Both the position numbers and the translations under genes were made by a program. The notes under the pieces are model-generated. The model did no database searches. It was not told where the DNA came from and was given only the letters and a program-made list of their open reading frames with translations. A stretch of 64,000 nucleotides of DNA from Bradyrhizobium sp. LTSP849 (GTDB lineage: Bacteria; Pseudomonadota; Alphaproteobacteria; Rhizobiales; Xanthobacteraceae): positions 124,001 to 188,000 of the forward strand of contig NZ_JYMR01000056.1 of NCBI RefSeq assembly GCF_000938255.1, written 5' to 3'. Below are positions 8,517-17,247 of the stretch, piece by piece; position 1 is the first letter of the stretch, and each line of letters starts with the position of its first letter.

Positions 8517-8643
8517 CCGCAGGGCTCCCTCTGCTACCGTCCAGCCCTCGATGGCGTCGGCTGCGATGCGAGCGACGGACGTGTTCAGAGCTACCTATAG
8601 GCCCTGCGGGTTCCAGATGGTAAGAACATTTCCTTCTGATCCC

Positions 8644-8658
8644 ATAGCTTCAGCCTAT
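8644..8658. promoter_or_regulatory. candidate LysR binding site, ATA-N9-TAT
   Basis: The sequence ATAGCTTCAGCCTAT lies in the 185-base gap between the SDR operon (start 8516) and the divergent LysR gene (start 8702). It is a T-N11-A dyad with 4-base inverted arms and fits ATA-N9-TAT, the pattern known for Nac-type LysR proteins. The site is 44 bases from the LysR start codon, a normal place for autoregulation. Binding is inferred from pattern and place only. Confidence 0.5.
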
Positions 8659-8701
8659 TGCTGCTGCATTGCTCCCTGTCTGGATATCCGGAGGCGCCGT
8701 A

Positions 8702-9688
8702 TTGGATACGAAACGTTTGGAGGCATTCACGAAGGTCGTGGATCTCGGCAGCATGACGAGCGCGGCAAAGGTGCTGAACGTCGCGCAGCCGGCCTTGAGC
8801 CAGCACATTGCGAGCCTGGAAGCGGACTTCAAGTGCAAGCTGCTCGATCGCAGCGCCCGCGGGGTCAAGCCCACCGAGGCCGGACGGATCCTCTATCGCT
8901 ACGCCAAGTCCATCCAGCGGCAGATCGAGGAAGCCCGGCGCACCATTCTGGACAACAAGCCGGAGCTGACCGGCAACGTCACGATCGGCCTGGCGCCGCT
9001 CAGCTCGGCGGCATTGCTCGCGACTCCGCTGCTGATGCAGGTGCGTGAACGCTATCCCGGCATCGTGCCACACATCTACGACAGCTCGGGGATCATGCTC
9101 AGCGAAATGATGCTGAAGGGGAGCATGGATATGGCCGTCCTGTACGGCGATCGTCCGGTGACGGGTCTCGATTACAAGCCGCTGATGCGCGAGTATTTTT
9201 ATCTTGTGGCGCCCCGCAGCATGTACCCGGAGCAGATGCCTCCGGAGGAGGTTTCGGCGGAGGAGGTCGCTCAATTCGACCTTCTGCTTCCATATCGGGA
9301 ATCCTTCCTCCGACAGACGGTCGAGCGGGTCTGCGCCGAGGTGGGACTCCGCCCGCGCATCGTCGCCGAGATCCACTCCCAATCGACCCTGTCTTCGGCG
9401 ATTGCAGCCGGCGTGGGGGCGGCCGTGCTGCCCATCTCCATCGCAAAGGCATTGCCGAACCTGGATGAGCTCTGCATTCGGCGGATCAATGCGCCGTCGG
9501 CCTCGCAGCAAATGTCGCTATGCATTTCGGATAACGTTGCCCTGTCCGATGCCGCATTCGCCGTCTACAAGATATTGCTCGAGATCATCGTCAAGAACTG
9601 GGGGCAGTTCGATTGCCCCCCGGGCTCGGCTGCCATCGCTGCGGGTGGCGCAACATCGCCTCTGGACGGTCCGAAGGACGAGCCATAA
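8702..9688 (+). CDS. LysR family transcriptional regulator, Nac-like
   Basis: 328 residues from a TTG start, chosen because GGAGG lies 7 bases upstream (8690-8694) and the LysR N-terminal pattern (DTKRLEAFTKVVDLGSMTSA) begins there. The winged HTH spans about 1-60 (AAKVLNVAQPALSQHIASLE), followed by a linker helix and a two-lobed effector domain. The N-terminal half resembles Nac-type nitrogen regulators. It is divergent from the SDR-carrier-accC-pxpBC operon, the standard LysR layout, and an ATA-N9-TAT dyad lies between them. The likely inducer is the substrate of that operon or a nitrogen signal; this is inference. Confidence 0.9.
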   Translation: MDTKRLEAFTKVVDLGSMTSAAKVLNVAQPALSQHIASLEADFKCKLLDRSARGVKPTEAGRILYRYAKSIQRQIEEARRTILDNKPELTGNVTIGLAPLSSAALLATPLLMQVRERYPGIVPHIYDSSGIMLSEMMLKGSMDMAVLYGDRPVTGLDYKPLMREYFYLVAPRSMYPEQMPPEEVSAEEVAQFDLLLPYRESFLRQTVERVCAEVGLRPRIVAEIHSQSTLSSAIAAGVGAAVLPISIAKALPNLDELCIRRINAPSASQQMSLCISDNVALSDAAFAVYKILLEIIVKNWGQFDCPPGSAAIAAGGATSPLDGPKDEP

Positions 9689-9785
9689 CGAAACGCGATG
9701 CGGCAATCCTAAAATCTGAAATTCTCCGATGTGAGACGGTCGACTATCTCAGGTGAAGCTTAGATTGCGGACCCTCGGAGGGACC

Positions 9786-10457
9786 ATGGTTCACGTTGTC
9801 AGAACATTCGATCGGCCTGCCAAAGATCTCGTCGAGCGTATCAAGCAGTTTCCTCCGTCCACCCTGCACGAAGCGCAGGGGCGATCGGGCGCACTGACCT
9901 CCCGCATCAAGCCGATCTATTCCGGCATGCGCGCCTGCGGGCCCGCGCTGACGGTCAGCTGCCATCCGGGCGACAACATGATGCTCATCACCGCGATCTC
10001 GCTGGCCAAGCCGGGTGACGTGCTCGTTGTGAGTGCGGGTGATCATCCCGAGCAGGGCGGGTTCGGCGAGGTGCTGTCGACGGCCTGCGTCGCCAAGGGC
10101 ATCGTCGGTCTGGTCACGGATGCCGGCGTTCGCGACGGCCCAGCGGTGCGCGACACCGGCTTCAATGTCTTCTCCTACGGCCTCTGCATGAAGGGCACCG
10201 TCAAGGAGACGCTTGGCACCATCAATCAGCCGATCGTCATCGGCGGCATTGCGGTTCGTCCTGGCGATATTGTGAGTGCCGACGACGACGGCGTGGTGAT
10301 TGTGCCGAAGGAGAACATTGCCGACGTTTGCGTCAAGTCGGCCGCGCGCGAGGAGAAGGAAGCCAGCGTGATGAAGGCGCTCAAAGCTGGCGGCGACATT
10401 CTCGAGCTCTCTGGCATCGGCAAGGTGCTGGAGTCCAAGGGCTGCACCTTCGCCTGA
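9786..10457 (+). CDS. RraA family protein, probable 4-carboxy-4-hydroxy-2-oxoadipate-type aldolase/oxaloacetate decarboxylase
   Basis: 223 residues. ATG 9786 is preceded by a GGAGG, which decides it over an in-frame start 33 bases upstream. The STLHEAQGRSGAL opening, the GDVLVVSAGD strand and the GLVTDAGVRD block carry the Gly-x-Arg-Asp residues that in this family bind Mg2+ and the 2-oxo acid. Such enzymes cleave 4-hydroxy-2-oxo acids to pyruvate plus an aldehyde or oxo acid and often decarboxylate oxaloacetate. True RraA (RNase E inhibitor) is shorter, about 160 residues, so the aldolase reading is preferred. It lies 97 bases after LysR and 39 before the NHL gene, with which it may be co-transcribed. 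Confidence 0.85.
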   Translation: MVHVVRTFDRPAKDLVERIKQFPPSTLHEAQGRSGALTSRIKPIYSGMRACGPALTVSCHPGDNMMLITAISLAKPGDVLVVSAGDHPEQGGFGEVLSTACVAKGIVGLVTDAGVRDGPAVRDTGFNVFSYGLCMKGTVKETLGTINQPIVIGGIAVRPGDIVSADDDGVVIVPKENIADVCVKSAAREEKEASVMKALKAGGDILELSGIGKVLESKGCTFA

Positions 10458-10496
10458 GCGGTCACGCGCCGCGACCGCGCAACGATAGGAGATCAG

Positions 10497-11480
10497 GTGG
10501 CAGCCATTCTCGGCTCGGGGAATCATCGCTACCGCGTCGTCGACAATTGGGTGAAGCTGCCGGACGGCTGGCAGCTCACCGACGTCGCCTCCGTCGCGGT
10601 CGACAGCAAGGACCGCATTTACGCCTTCAATCGCGGCGCTCATCCGATGGTGGTGTTCGACCGCGAGGGCAATTTCCTGCGGAGCTGGGGCGAGGGACTG
10701 TTCTCCCGCGCGCATGGCCTCCATATCGACGCCGACGATCATCTCTATTGCACCGACGATGGCGACCACACCGTGCGCAAATGCACGACCGATGGCAAAG
10801 TACTGCTGACGATCGGCATCCCCGGGAAGCCCTCGCCGTTCATGAACGGTGATCCCTTCCACCGCTGCACCCACACCGCGCTGTCGCCAAACGGCGAGAT
10901 CTACGTCTCCGACGGCTATGGCAACGCCCGCGTCCACAAGTTCACGCCCGACGGCAAGCTGATCAAGAGTTGGGGCGGCCCTGGCACTGATCCCGGCCAG
11001 TTCAACATCGTGCACAACATCGCTACCGACGCCGACGGCTTCGTCTACGTCGCCGACCGCGAGAACCATCGCGTGCAGGTGTTCGATGGCAATGGCAGAT
11101 ACGAGACGCAGTGGAACAACCTGCACCGGCCGTGCGCGCTGTGTTGTTGCGGCGGCAAGAGCCCCACCTTCGTCATCGGTGAGCTCGGTCCCGCCATGGC
11201 CGTCAACCGCAAGGTGCCCAATCTCGGTCCGCGGCTGTCGATCGTGGACGCCAAGGGCAAGCGTATCGCGCGGCTCGGCGGTGAAGACGGTCCGGGGATA
11301 GCAAGCGGAAAATTTCTAGCGCCGCATGGCATCGCGCTGGATTCCAGGGGCGACCTCTATATCGGCGAGGTCGGTGTCACCGATTGGAAGACGAATTTTC
11401 CGGACGAGGATATGCCGGCCGTGGTCCGCGCGACACGTTGCTTGCAGAAACTGGAGCGCATCGCGGACCCTTCTCCCTAG
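10497..11480 (+). CDS. NHL-repeat beta-propeller protein
   Basis: 327 residues from GTG 10497 with an AGGAGA box 5 bases upstream. Repeated units of the type D-x-x-G-x-(I/V)-Y-V-x-D and a following F-x-x-x-G-x-(F/L) occur about five times (for example FVYVADRENHRVQVFDGNG), which is the NHL repeat seen in peptidylglycine alpha-amidating lyase-like proteins and SMP-30 relatives. There is no signal peptide, so it is probably cytosolic. It may bind or hydrolyse a small ligand such as a lactone related to the RraA-type aldolase just upstream. A Cys cluster (ALCCCGGK) near residue 217 is unusual for the family. Function remains open. Confidence 0.8.
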   Translation: MAAILGSGNHRYRVVDNWVKLPDGWQLTDVASVAVDSKDRIYAFNRGAHPMVVFDREGNFLRSWGEGLFSRAHGLHIDADDHLYCTDDGDHTVRKCTTDGKVLLTIGIPGKPSPFMNGDPFHRCTHTALSPNGEIYVSDGYGNARVHKFTPDGKLIKSWGGPGTDPGQFNIVHNIATDADGFVYVADRENHRVQVFDGNGRYETQWNNLHRPCALCCCGGKSPTFVIGELGPAMAVNRKVPNLGPRLSIVDAKGKRIARLGGEDGPGIASGKFLAPHGIALDSRGDLYIGEVGVTDWKTNFPDEDMPAVVRATRCLQKLERIADPSP

Positions 11481-12013
11481 AGTCGTATTTTGGTCTCGCT
11501 GGTCAGGATGCGGCTCCCGCTCCTTCGCAGTACCTTCCGCGAGAAGTTCGTGGGATGGTCGCCGTCAGATTTCTCCAGCATTTGCGCTGCGCGTCGATTG
11601 GACGCAGCTCGGGCTTGTTCTTTGGGCAGCACGCTCATGAAACAATCGCTCTTGGCGAAGCAGCTGGCGCCCTAACTCGCAAGATGCAGCAGAAAGGGCA
11701 CTCGATCTCGCGTCATAAAAATCCGCTATGACGGCAGACTGCAGTCGTGCCTTCCTTTGTCATCAAACGTGTTTCAATTTTTTCGTCGGCCGCGACAAAC
11801 GGTGCCGAGAGCAAGGCCACCGAAGTGGCGGCATTTGCGGGTGCGTCAACTTGTAGCAGCTATGGAGCGAGCGGAAATGACGACCTACTCGAGTCGACGG
11901 GGATCTGGCATCGGAATTGCTCTGATTGGAGTGCAGACCAAGGGCACACCAGTCGAGGACGCGAATTCCGCAGCCCTGAGTAGCCGTTAACTGCGCCGCT
12001 TAGGGGGCGGGAG
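11481..12013. other. 533-base stretch without a supportable gene
   Basis: Several short open frames exist on the plus strand (for instance 11384-11731 and 11757-11990), but none has a convincing ribosome site, family similarity or high-GC codon pattern. The stretch is less GC-rich than its flanks, with runs such as CAATTTTTTCG near 11775. It should hold the promoter of the gene starting at 12014, whose ribosome site (GGGGGCGGGAG) is at the very end. It could be decayed sequence at an old junction; I see no repeat ends to support an insertion. Confidence 0.5.
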
Positions 12014-13093
12014 ATGGATTGTGAATATTGGCCTCATGGCTTCTCTGACGTTGCTGGTGGAAGCTTGGCGCGCCTGCGGAAGCGTGCGTCCGCATTCTTC
12101 GAGGGCCTATCGGTCACCGACCTTGTGCGTGAGACGCAGAGGAAATCATGGATATCAGATTGGACGCGAGTAGGGGACGATTACCTATTGCTCGCCGAAT
12201 CCGCGGGCGGGGCTGGTCCGGATCATGTTGTCGGCGAATCGTACCTGTGCGCGCTGACGGCCTTTGAGGTCGCAAGAAGCCTGTCGTACTCGGAAGATCC
12301 TGCAAGCATCGTTCTCGCAGACAAAATCGGCCTCAGTCTGAGCAAGCTCGAAGATTGCTTCACCAAGCCGATCGAGCGCGCGGAAATTGACTGTTTTGAT
12401 CAAGGACCGCTTGAGGGGCTTTTTCTGCCGGCTGCTTGCGATGAGTCGTCCGCCCCTGCGATCATCTGCGTCGGCGACGAGGAAGTTACTCTGAGCTCGA
12501 TGTTGAGTCGGTTGTTTCCGGTCGCACTTTGCCGGAGAGTGTCGCTCCTGCTCATCGATGGTCGCAATGCATCGGCTTTTCGCTCGTCCAAGCCCGAGCA
12601 TGCTCTTGGTTGCTGGTTGGACTATTTGGACGGCCGCCCGGATGTCGATTCAAGTCGGATCGCTGTTTATGGCGAAGGGGCGGGCGCCAGCCACGCGTCT
12701 CGCCTCGCCTCTTCCGATCGCAGGATCGCCGCGGCCGTGTGCGACGGGGGCCTTTGGGCGTCGCACCGACGTCAAGCGTCGGTTCGCTGGATAGCCGGCG
12801 TCTCGCATGGGGCCGACAGGAGCCCGATACGCCCCTTGCGGATATCCCGCACAATACCTTGTCCAATTCTCATGGTGGTCGGAAGTCGCTCGATGGTCCG
12901 TGAGGAGGACGCACTCGAACTGCAAGCCGGCTACCGGCAATCCGGAGCTCATTGCTCGATTGTCGTCCCGAACGCGATCCAGAATCCTCTGGGAGAGGTC
13001 GAGAATTTTATTGCCGTGGATGATTTCGTTTTCGACTGGTTCGATGACAAGCTCGGATCTGCCCGTCAGCTCGATCCTCTAACTTATCTCTAG
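12014..13093 (+). CDS. alpha/beta-hydrolase-fold protein with eroded catalytic triad
   Basis: 359 residues. The C-terminal two thirds looks like FrsA/2,6-dihydroxypseudooxynicotine hydrolase relatives: a WLDYLDGRPDVDSSRIAVYG lead-in to the nucleophile elbow, then strands and a final DWFDDKL helix. The elbow reads G-E-G-A-G (220-224), so the expected nucleophile serine is Gly222. The usual acid strand (here MVVGSRSMV) lacks an Asp, and the usual EHxxxN near the end is replaced by IQNPLGE. It is likely catalytically dead or differently active. Base composition is lower in GC than the neighbours, which suggests transfer. The ribosome site GGCGGGAG is strong. The gene converges with marR. Confidence 0.75.
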   Translation: MDCEYWPHGFSDVAGGSLARLRKRASAFFEGLSVTDLVRETQRKSWISDWTRVGDDYLLLAESAGGAGPDHVVGESYLCALTAFEVARSLSYSEDPASIVLADKIGLSLSKLEDCFTKPIERAEIDCFDQGPLEGLFLPAACDESSAPAIICVGDEEVTLSSMLSRLFPVALCRRVSLLLIDGRNASAFRSSKPEHALGCWLDYLDGRPDVDSSRIAVYGEGAGASHASRLASSDRRIAAAVCDGGLWASHRRQASVRWIAGVSHGADRSPIRPLRISRTIPCPILMVVGSRSMVREEDALELQAGYRQSGAHCSIVVPNAIQNPLGEVENFIAVDDFVFDWFDDKLGSARQLDPLTYL

Positions 13094-13135
13094 CTGAGTG
13101 AGAGGCGTTGCCCGGCCAATCGGGCTCGGCTCAAG

Positions 13136-13615
13136 CTACGAGACGTCTAGCGCCAATAATCGTGCAGCCAATCGGGCGTTCTTGGCGATCGTTGCAAGGA
13201 CGGCGTTGAGGTCAGCCAAGGTTTTCTCGTCGAGATCGTTGAACATGGTCGAGTTCAAGGCGAGCTTTCTCTTGGACAGTTTTTCGATCTCCACCGTCGC
13301 CTTCGTCGTGAGCGACATCAGGACGAAGCGCGCGTCGTCAGCGCCCGGTCGCCGCGATAGAAAGCCGTTCTTTTCGAGGTTCTTGGTCTGGTTGGTCACA
13401 AAGGCGGGGTGAACGCGCAACTTGTGCGCAATGTCAGTTCCGGCAACGCCTCGCCCCTCGTCCAGTTCGGTGATCGCCATCAGGATCAACCATTGTGGCT
13501 CGGTAATGCCCAGCAGTCCGGCCCAGCTGGTGTGGATGTCCTCCATCTGAGAGTGGATTTCGACCACGTTCCAGATGAAGTCGGTAATTGCTCTGTCGAG
13601 TTTCTTCTCGATCAT
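13136..13615 (-). CDS. MarR family transcriptional regulator
   Basis: 159 residues, the normal MarR size. The winged HTH is about 60-100 (TDIAHKLRVHPAFVTNQTKNLE) and the wing is RRPGADDARFVLMSLTTKA, the usual D-x-R motif; helices on both ends form the dimer region. It would bind DNA as a dimer and release it on binding a small ligand. The gene is convergent with the hydrolase-like gene and its upstream side faces the 508-base gap before the porin gene. Its target cannot be named; autoregulation through the AT-rich gap upstream is the simplest guess. Confidence 0.9.
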   Translation of the reverse strand: MIEKKLDRAITDFIWNVVEIHSQMEDIHTSWAGLLGITEPQWLILMAITELDEGRGVAGTDIAHKLRVHPAFVTNQTKNLEKNGFLSRRPGADDARFVLMSLTTKATVEIEKLSKRKLALNSTMFNDLDEKTLADLNAVLATIAKNARLAARLLALDVS

Positions 13616-13827
13616 GTTGCCCCCTGTTTGGTTTATGACGAGTCTTTTAATGGGATATTGGGGAGGCGTCTCGAATATCGGGCACCGACGATAGTGGTAG
13701 ACACCGAACGGTGGAAATCGTCCGAGGATTTATTGCTTGCAAAAAACAATTGATTAAATTACGCCTTATCGCACTCAATCTTGCTGCTCTTGACCTTGTC
13801 GATGGACAGCGATGTGAGACCTCCAAG

Positions 13828-13859
13828 AAGCCCTCGGGATGCCCCCTGAGGGCTTTTTT
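13828..13859 (+). terminator. intrinsic terminator in the marR-porin gap
   Basis: An 8-base inverted repeat AAGCCCTC (13828-13835) / GAGGGCTT (13848-13855) is followed by a run of six T on the plus strand. No plus-strand protein gene ends upstream of it; the nearest is 12014-13093 and marR runs the other way. It therefore either ends a small RNA transcribed through about 13650-13855, or is left over from a lost gene. Confidence 0.7.
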
Positions 13860-13953
13860 CGTCTGAATTCGTGCTGATTTTGGCCCTCGGGCCGTGAGCT
13901 GTTGCTCTCAAGTCACATCGCCTCCGGAACTTACGATTCACTAAATCAATAAA

Positions 13954-13982
13954 TTGAGGCCATTGTTTTTATAAACTATATG
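13954..13982 (+). promoter_or_regulatory. sigma70-type promoter of the porin gene
   Basis: TTGAGG (13954-13959) and TATATG (13977-13982) are separated by 17 bases in an AT-rich patch just upstream of the porin gene. Transcription would start near 13989, giving a leader of about 135 bases. The rest of the 508-base gap upstream holds the terminator described separately and no gene I can support. Confidence 0.6.
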
Positions 13983-14123
13983 TGAAGCCACGACGGAGGG
14001 GGGGCACCTCGCTGTCGTTTCAGTCCGGACCTCGAGTGCGGACCTGAATTGAACGGAAATTGAGAGGGTAAAGCGGCGTCCACCGAGGATGCGAGCCCCC
14101 TGAACCGACCTGGAGGTTTACTA

Positions 14124-15707
14124 ATGAAGTTGACGAAGACACTCTTTCTCGGCTCGGCTGCCGGCCTGATGGCCGTCTCCGGGGCGTTCGCAGCCGATCT
14201 TCCCGTGAAGGCCAAGGCGGTCGAATACGTGAAGATCTGCTCGCTGTACGGCGCCGGATTCTACTACATCCCGGGCACCGACACCTGCATCAAGCTGGGT
14301 GGTTACCTGCGTGCCGACGCAAATCTGGGCACCAATTCGGACTTCAACCCGAACCAGGGCGGTACTGCCGGTGCTCGCAACCGTCTGATGAACTACTACA
14401 CCTTCCGCGCTCGTGAAGACCTCAACATCGACACCCGCACCGCGACCGAGTACGGCGTGGTCCGCACCTTCTTCGACGGCGTGTTCTCCTGGACGACCGG
14501 CAACTATACCCCCACCGGTTCGGGAACGGGCGGAACCCAGTACAGCGGTACGCTCGGTCTCAACGCTGCGGGCACCGGCCTCGTCGGTTCGAACGGTTCG
14601 GGCTCGGTTAACGGCACCGACGGCAACACCTCGGCCGGTTCGCTCGGCGTGTACTACGCCTTCATCCAGTTCGCTGGCTTCACAATGGGTAAGGCCGTGT
14701 CGCAGTTCGACGCGCCCTGGACCAACTATCCCGGCAACATCACCGACAACCTCGTTGGCGGCAGCGGCACCGTCACCGGTGTCGTCCAGTTCACCTACAC
14801 CGCTGACTTCGGCCAGGGCGTGACGGCGTCGTTCTCGGCTGAAGATGCGACCCAGTACTATCAGGCCGGCAACCTCAACATGACCGGCGCGACCGCGGGC
14901 GGCATGATCGGCGGCTCGTACGGCACCAACGCTATCGGCGGCTCGCGTTCGCCGAACCTCGTCGGTACGGTGCGTGTCGACCAGGCCTGGGGCCTCTTCC
15001 AGGCGTCGGTGGCTGCGCATGACAACCACGTCGGCTACTACGGTGCGACCGAGACCACCGGCCACCCCGACGACAAGTGGGGTTGGGCGGTTCAGCTCGC
15101 TCTCTCGATCAAGAACATCCCGACCGGCGCGGGTGATACGATCAACATCCAGGGCGTCTACACCGACGGTGCGACCCGCTACAACTTCCAGAATCTGTCG
15201 GGCAGCTCCTACGCGCTGTACGGTAATTCGGGCGCTGCTGGCACCTACGGCAGCCTCGGCTTCGCCAACGCTCCCGACACGGTGTTCGTGACCGGCAGCT
15301 CGCAGGAAACCGTCAAGACCTGGGGCTTCCGTGGCGCCTACACCCACAACTGGGATCCCTACTGGAACTCGGCGATCTACGGTGCCTACGCTCAGGCCCA
15401 GTTCGGTACGCTGGCCAAGACCACCCTCTGCGGCGCTGGCGGTGCTGGCGGCGTGTTCGGTGGCCTGGCGGGTGTGACCAGCTGTAACCCGGACTTCGCT
15501 ATCGGCCAGGCGGGTATCGTCACCCGCTGGACCCCGGTCAAGAACTTGACGTTCTCGGCCGACCTCTCCTGGACCCATCTCGACCAGAAGTATGCTGGCA
15601 CGGTTGGCATCAGCCCGGCCGTCACGACCGCCAAGCCGACCGCGACCTACGAGCTGAAGGACCAGGACTCGCTCGCCCTGATCCTCCGCGCTCAGCGCAA
15701 CTGGTAA
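14124..15707 (+). CDS. outer membrane porin, Omp2b/porin_2 family
   Basis: 527 residues. A Sec signal peptide (1-23, cleaved after AFA) is followed by ADLPVKAKAVEYVKICSLYG, the constant N-terminus of rhizobial porins, then CIKLGGYLRAD and a long series of amphipathic strands rich in Gly, Thr, Tyr and Asn; the last residues (LILRAQRNW) end in an aromatic as outer-membrane barrels do. It should form a trimeric 16-strand channel for small hydrophilic solutes. Synonymous codon use is strongly biased (Lys AAG, Phe TTC, Asn AAC, Tyr TAC), which suggests very high expression. It has its own promoter and a strong terminator and is a single-gene unit. Confidence 0.95.
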   Translation: MKLTKTLFLGSAAGLMAVSGAFAADLPVKAKAVEYVKICSLYGAGFYYIPGTDTCIKLGGYLRADANLGTNSDFNPNQGGTAGARNRLMNYYTFRAREDLNIDTRTATEYGVVRTFFDGVFSWTTGNYTPTGSGTGGTQYSGTLGLNAAGTGLVGSNGSGSVNGTDGNTSAGSLGVYYAFIQFAGFTMGKAVSQFDAPWTNYPGNITDNLVGGSGTVTGVVQFTYTADFGQGVTASFSAEDATQYYQAGNLNMTGATAGGMIGGSYGTNAIGGSRSPNLVGTVRVDQAWGLFQASVAAHDNHVGYYGATETTGHPDDKWGWAVQLALSIKNIPTGAGDTINIQGVYTDGATRYNFQNLSGSSYALYGNSGAAGTYGSLGFANAPDTVFVTGSSQETVKTWGFRGAYTHNWDPYWNSAIYGAYAQAQFGTLAKTTLCGAGGAGGVFGGLAGVTSCNPDFAIGQAGIVTRWTPVKNLTFSADLSWTHLDQKYAGTVGISPAVTTAKPTATYELKDQDSLALILRAQRNW

Positions 15708-15731
15708 GATCGGTCTAACGACCTAACAGAG

Positions 15732-15762
15732 AGCCCCGGCGGGAAACCGCCGGGGCTTTTTT
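15732..15762 (+). terminator. strong intrinsic terminator after the porin gene
   Basis: An 11-base perfect stem AGCCCCGGCGG / CCGCCGGGGCT with a GAAA loop (15732-15757) is followed by T6. It is 25 bases after the porin stop codon. Confidence 0.95.
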
Positions 15763-15801
15763 GTACATCCGGCAAGGTTGATTGCGGGACGCGAAAATGG
15801 T

Positions 15802-17061
15802 TCAGCCAGCGGCGATGGCCGGCTGCAATTGAGTCTCGTGGACTGTTGCGCGCAGGATCCGCACGAACTCCGTCTGGATGGCCGTTGGCTCCAGATCTCG
15901 CCGCGACAGGAGCCAGACGTCGCGATGTGAGTTCGGCACCGCCTTCGGGAGGATACAGAGGCCCGTCAGGGCGTCGTCGATCCCATGGGTACTGCGGGTG
16001 GTGAGCGCCAGGAAATTCGTCTGAAACAACAGTGAGCGGACCAGCGAGAATTCCAGCGTCGTCACGGCCGCGGTCGGCGCAGCCATGCCTTCCAGCTCGA
16101 ACATCGTCGCCATCCGCGCTGCAGCGCCGGTGCCGGGTTGGGCTCCGATCCAAGGATATGATGCAAGCGTCTTACCGTCGAGGTTGGTTTCGCGGGCCAA
16201 TGGATGATCCGGTCCGCAGACGACGCACAACTCGCTCGCGAACAGCTTTTCGGACCTGAACTCGCGCGGGATGTCTGGTCGCACCGTGGTGCAGAGGTAA
16301 TCCAGCCGCCCGGCGCGTAAATGCTCGAGCATGTCTTCGTAATGATCCTGCTCGACCACGAAGCTTATGCCGGGAAATGCGTGAACGCATTTCTGGATGG
16401 TTGCCGGCAGCAGCACGGATGCCGAGACACGAACGCAACCAACCGCAATCGTGCCTTGCAGCTGGCCATTGAGGGCACTCATGTCGGCATTGGCGAAGCG
16501 AAGCTCTCTCAGCGCCAGGCTGAACAGGATTGCGATCTCGTGGCCGAGATCATTGAGTGAGCCGCCGTATTTCTGCCGATGCACCAGCTTGGCGCCGACG
16601 GCAGCTTCAAGGCCGCCGATCGCGCGATGGACGGACGGCACGCTCAAGCCGATGTGCTCGGCGGCGTTGCGGAAGCCGCCGGACTCGTCCATCGCGGTCA
16701 GCGCGCGGACCTGTGACACCGTCAACAGATTGAGCAAGCGTTCGAGGCGTGCGACCGACGGCCGATCCGGGTCCGGGCAGAATTTTGACAGCGCGCGCGT
16801 GAGGTAAAAGATGCATCGCCCTGCGCGTCTGACCAGAGCAGCGCCAAACTCCGTCTCGACCAATCCTGTGGCGCGTCGCTCGAACAGGTGCACGCCATAG
16901 TGTTCTTCGAGCGCACGAAGTCCAAGCGTCACAGCAGGTTGGCTCAGTCGCAGACGCTGTGCGGCCTTGCGCAGGCTCAACCCTTCCGAAACGAGCGTCA
17001 ATAGGCGCACGTGCCTAAGATTAGGCAGGGGATGATCCTCTTTTAGGCGGATGTGTCGCAT
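15802..17061 (-). CDS. LysR family regulator with two tandem HTH domains
   Basis: 419 residues, about 110 more than a normal LysR. A first LysR-type winged HTH spans about 14-72 (LRKAAQRLRLSQPAVTLGLR) and a second about 113-171 (FRNAAEHIGLSVPSVHRAIG); each is followed by the usual wing. The effector-binding domain (about 195-405) is normal, with SELCVVCGPDHPLA marking its middle. It is divergent from the aminotransferase gene that opens the second carboxylase/oxoprolinase locus and probably controls it. The second HTH has diverged more in the recognition helix, so the two domains may read different half-sites or one may serve only dimerisation. Confidence 0.9.
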   Translation of the reverse strand: MRHIRLKEDHPLPNLRHVRLLTLVSEGLSLRKAAQRLRLSQPAVTLGLRALEEHYGVHLFERRATGLVETEFGAALVRRAGRCIFYLTRALSKFCPDPDRPSVARLERLLNLLTVSQVRALTAMDESGGFRNAAEHIGLSVPSVHRAIGGLEAAVGAKLVHRQKYGGSLNDLGHEIAILFSLALRELRFANADMSALNGQLQGTIAVGCVRVSASVLLPATIQKCVHAFPGISFVVEQDHYEDMLEHLRAGRLDYLCTTVRPDIPREFRSEKLFASELCVVCGPDHPLARETNLDGKTLASYPWIGAQPGTGAAARMATMFELEGMAAPTAAVTTLEFSLVRSLLFQTNFLALTTRSTHGIDDALTGLCILPKAVPNSHRDVWLLSRRDLEPTAIQTEFVRILRATVHETQLQPAIAAG

Positions 17062-17247
17062 CGGGGCAGGGTGTTAGCAGGAACTTATCGCATGACGGAA
17101 TGAATAAATTGGCGATCCGGCGCGTGAACGATGCATCATTTCGTCATAGCGAGCCACAACGAAGTGGCCGCGACGTCAGAGGTGAGGAACGGCACGGGGG
17201 AGATCTTATCGGCGCCTTCGAAAGGCGACGAATTCCGGAGCTGTCTT

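Noticed and set aside
9744..11126. 460-codon open frame on the minus strand opposite the RraA and NHL genes
   Set aside because: It spans two unrelated plus-strand genes, has no family similarity, is very rich in His, Arg and Val from reversed codons, and is a shadow caused by high GC at third positions.
14121..15578. 485-codon frame antisense to the porin gene
   Set aside because: Mirror of the strongly biased porin codons; composition (Val, Gly, Arg, Glu) has no folded-protein pattern.
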